Below, one piece after another: positions 62,390 to 64,000 of a stretch of 64,000 nt of DNA. How positions within the stretch are numbered: the first letter of the stretch is position 1; every line of letters begins with the position of its first letter. Location: contig NZ_CP034433.1 of assembly GCF_003952345.1 (NCBI RefSeq), forward strand, positions 2,294,001-2,358,000, in the 5' to 3' direction. The notes under the pieces are model-generated. The model made no database searches, had not been told where the DNA came from, and was given only the letters and a program-made list of their open reading frames with translations. Both the position numbers and the translations under genes were made by a program. The stretch is from Iodobacter ciconiae (lineage in GTDB: Bacteria > Pseudomonadota > Gammaproteobacteria > Burkholderiales > Chitinibacteraceae).

Positions 62390-63201
62390 TACAAAGCCAC
62401 CCGCATGCGCGCCAGAACCGGCTCCACGTCAGCACGTAAACCCGTCCATAAATAAAACGCCTCTGCCGCCTGCCCCACCAGCATCCCCAGGCCATCAACA
62501 CATTGTTCGGCTCCGCCAAGCCGCGCTTCAAGTAAAAATGGCGTCTCGCCCTTGCCATACATCATGTCATAGGCCAAAGAACCGGCTGCAAAAACACCGG
62601 CAGGTAAAGCCAGGCACTGCCCGGATAAGCTGGCCGAGGTGGCATTGATCACCACATCAAATTCCCCTGTAATCGCCTCAAACGCAAAGGATTGAATAGC
62701 TAAAGCCTGGCCGGAAAAACGATAGGCCAGGGCATGGGCTCGCTCCAGGCTGCGATTAGCAATACAAAGACGCACTGGCTGCTCAGCCAGTAAAGACTGT
62801 AAAACACCCGCTGCCGCACCTCCTGCTCCAAGCAGCAACACACGCTTTCCTGCAAGAGGGCAATATCTGAGTAAATCACTCACCAGGCCAGCACCATCGG
62901 TGTTATCCCCCAGCAAGCTGCCATCGGTATTTACTTTCAGAGTATTAACAGCCCCTGCCGCAGCCGCACGCGGAGTAAGCACCGAACTCAGGCGAAAAGC
63001 ATCTTCTTTAAATGGCACGGTAACATTTGCACCTTTGCCGCCAGCGGCCACAAAATCTGCCACGACCGCAGCAAAACCATCAAGTGGAGCAAGACAGCGC
63101 TCGTAAACAAAGTTTTCCAGGTTAAACTGCGCAGCAAAGGCTTGATGAATCTGCGGCGATTTACTGTGTGCAATCGGATTGCCCAGTACAAGATATTTCA
63201 T
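62389..63201 (-). CDS. aroE: Shikimate dehydrogenase
   Basis: A 270-residue AroE, reducing 3-dehydroshikimate to shikimate with NADPH. Substrate-binding motif [15 protein letters not shown], catalytic lysine in [23 protein letters not shown], and the nucleotide-binding [12 protein letters not shown] are all present. The 3' end overlaps mtgA by one base, a gene order common in beta- and gammaproteobacteria. Confidence 0.97.
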   Translation of the reverse strand: MKYLVLGNPIAHSKSPQIHQAFAAQFNLENFVYERCLAPLDGFAAVVADFVAAGGKGANVTVPFKEDAFRLSSVLTPRAAAAGAVNTLKVNTDGSLLGDNTDGAGLVSDLLRYCPLAGKRVLLLGAGGAAAGVLQSLLAEQPVRLCIANRSLERAHALAYRFSGQALAIQSFAFEAITGEFDVVINATSASLSGQCLALPAGVFAAGSLAYDMMYGKGETPFLLEARLGGAEQCVDGLGMLVGQAAEAFYLWTGLRADVEPVLARMRVAL

Positions 63202-63260
63202 AATTCATCCATAAAAAGCCAGTCAGGACATATTCAGATGCCTCTTCCAAAGAATTCTTC

Positions 63261-63713
63261 CTAGCCCTGAGTCCAGGTCAAACCGGCTGCTTTCCAGCCA
63301 TTTACCTGACCACGCTGCCCCGCAGTATTTTTGTCGCCTTCAAAACCTTCCAAAATATTAAAAGCATTGCTATAGCCATTCGCGGCAGCCAGCATCGCGG
63401 CATCATGCGAGCGAGCACCGGTGCGGCACAAAAACATGACCACCGCCTGCGGGGCAACTGTCGCTTGTAAGGTACTCAAAAAATGAGGGTTAAGATCCAT
63501 CTCCGGGTAATGCTTCCACTCATTCATTTCGGAATCAGGCACAAAGCCCACAAACTGCCACTCGGCATGGGTACGCACATCCACCAGCTTTGCATCAGGC
63601 AGCGCGGCCAAAAGGGCTGCTGCTTCTGCGGGCGTTAATGCACCTCTGTAAGGTAAGCTTGAAAGTAATGCACGCTCATGGGCTTGTTGCAAAATGGTAT
63701 CGGCATGGCTCAT
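63261..63713 (-). CDS. Rhodanese-like domain protein
   Basis: A 150-residue single-domain rhodanese. After a short helix comes LTPAEAAALLAALPDAKLVDVRTHAEWQFVG and the active loop VMFLCRTGARSHDAA with the catalytic cysteine, then NILEGFEGD. It may transfer sulfane sulfur or act in cyanide/thiosulfate metabolism. I choose the ATG at 63713 (MSHADTIL), which has AAGGAAAAG upstream; an in-frame ATG at 63854 would add an unconserved 47-residue extension. Confidence 0.92.
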   Translation of the reverse strand: MSHADTILQQAHERALLSSLPYRGALTPAEAAALLAALPDAKLVDVRTHAEWQFVGFVPDSEMNEWKHYPEMDLNPHFLSTLQATVAPQAVVMFLCRTGARSHDAAMLAAANGYSNAFNILEGFEGDKNTAGQRGQVNGWKAAGLTWTQG

Positions 63714-63965
63714 CGCACTTTTCCTTTGTATAGCGTTTGATCCGCATATTTTACCCTGAGGCAGGGACTCTGTTAGATAAGTTTGTTTTACGGGAAAGGA
63801 ACCAAAGCCAATGGTTATAGATCGGATTACAATCTGGATTAGAATCTGTGCCAATTTTTAAAAAAAACTTCAGCACAGGCAGATAGAATTTCATCCGCCC
63901 TTAAAAAAACAGAGATAAGATCAGCGGAACACTGGCCTCGCACCAAAAAAGCACGCAAGCTGCGT

Positions 63966-63990
63966 TTTGCTCACCATAATGGTGCGCAAA
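63966..63990 (+). promoter_or_regulatory. NtrC-like binding palindrome at the right edge
   Basis: TTTGC-T-CACCATAATGGTG-C-GCAAA is a near-perfect 25-bp palindrome whose core resembles the NtrC consensus GCACC-N5-GGTGC. A weaker half-like site, GCACCAAAAAAGCACGC, lies 26 bp upstream (63940-63956). Paired sites of this type commonly activate sigma-54 genes such as glnA. The target gene would be beyond the window. Confidence 0.5.
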
Positions 63991-64000
63991 TATGCGTAGC

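Overview
The window looks like chromosomal DNA of a betaproteobacterium of order Neisseriales, probably close to Chromobacteriaceae (Iodobacter/Deefgea-like). This is an inference from gene content and protein style: the hemA-prfA pair, the dacC-dat-ybeD-lipB-lipA block, pcnB-folK-panB-panC, a Vitreoscilla-type haemoglobin and a 1300-residue DUF3683 FAD/Fe-S dehydrogenase. Most of the window is housekeeping. I see no rRNA, tRNA, CRISPR array or prophage.

Layout. 0-5 kb: end of lgt, then a phosphonate/selenate-type ABC importer (binding protein, ATPase, tandem-fused permease) whose operon is split by an IS110-family element with a possible bridge-RNA region. 5-11 kb: DUF456 protein, corA, ppx, phoU, rpiA, marC. 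11-25 kb: haemoglobin, gltBD (gltD frameshifted in a G tract), aldehyde dehydrogenase, hemF, panD, a zinc-ribbon protein, an RNase II-type exonuclease, prfA. 25-31 kb: hemA, a PilZ-like conserved protein, bioA and a 510-bp inverted-repeat-bounded segment. 31-34 kb: groESL with a perfect CIRCE operator, a thioesterase and an IS3 remnant. 34-41 kb: CopD-like protein, lipA-lipB-ybeD-dat-dacC (dat frameshifted), phzF. 41-45 kb: pcnB, folK, panB, panC. 45-51 kb: a Ser/Thr signalling cluster with a CHASE2 kinase, a PP2C phosphatase, an FHA protein and a cyclic-nucleotide phosphodiesterase. 51-55.5 kb: AT-rich accessory DNA with a degenerate HlyC-like acyltransferase, a second PilZ-like paralogue beside a HIT hydrolase, and small membrane proteins. 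55.5-64 kb: DUF3683 dehydrogenase, one intact and one broken TPR gene, mtgA, aroE, a rhodanese, and an NtrC-like palindrome at the right edge.

The most interesting item is the signalling cluster at 45.4-51 kb. The kinase keeps its P-loop, VAIK lysine and DFG motif, but the catalytic HRD aspartate is glycine (HRG), so it may be a pseudokinase beside an apparently intact phosphatase and FHA reader. Other unusual items are a HlyC-like protein lacking both catalytic residues, the IR-bounded segment upstream of groES, several families of intergenic palindromes, and a pair of PilZ-like paralogues.

Caution: gltD, dat, the IS3 orfA and a TPR gene each look one base short in a homopolymer run. Sequencing undercalls explain this pattern at least as well as real inactivation.
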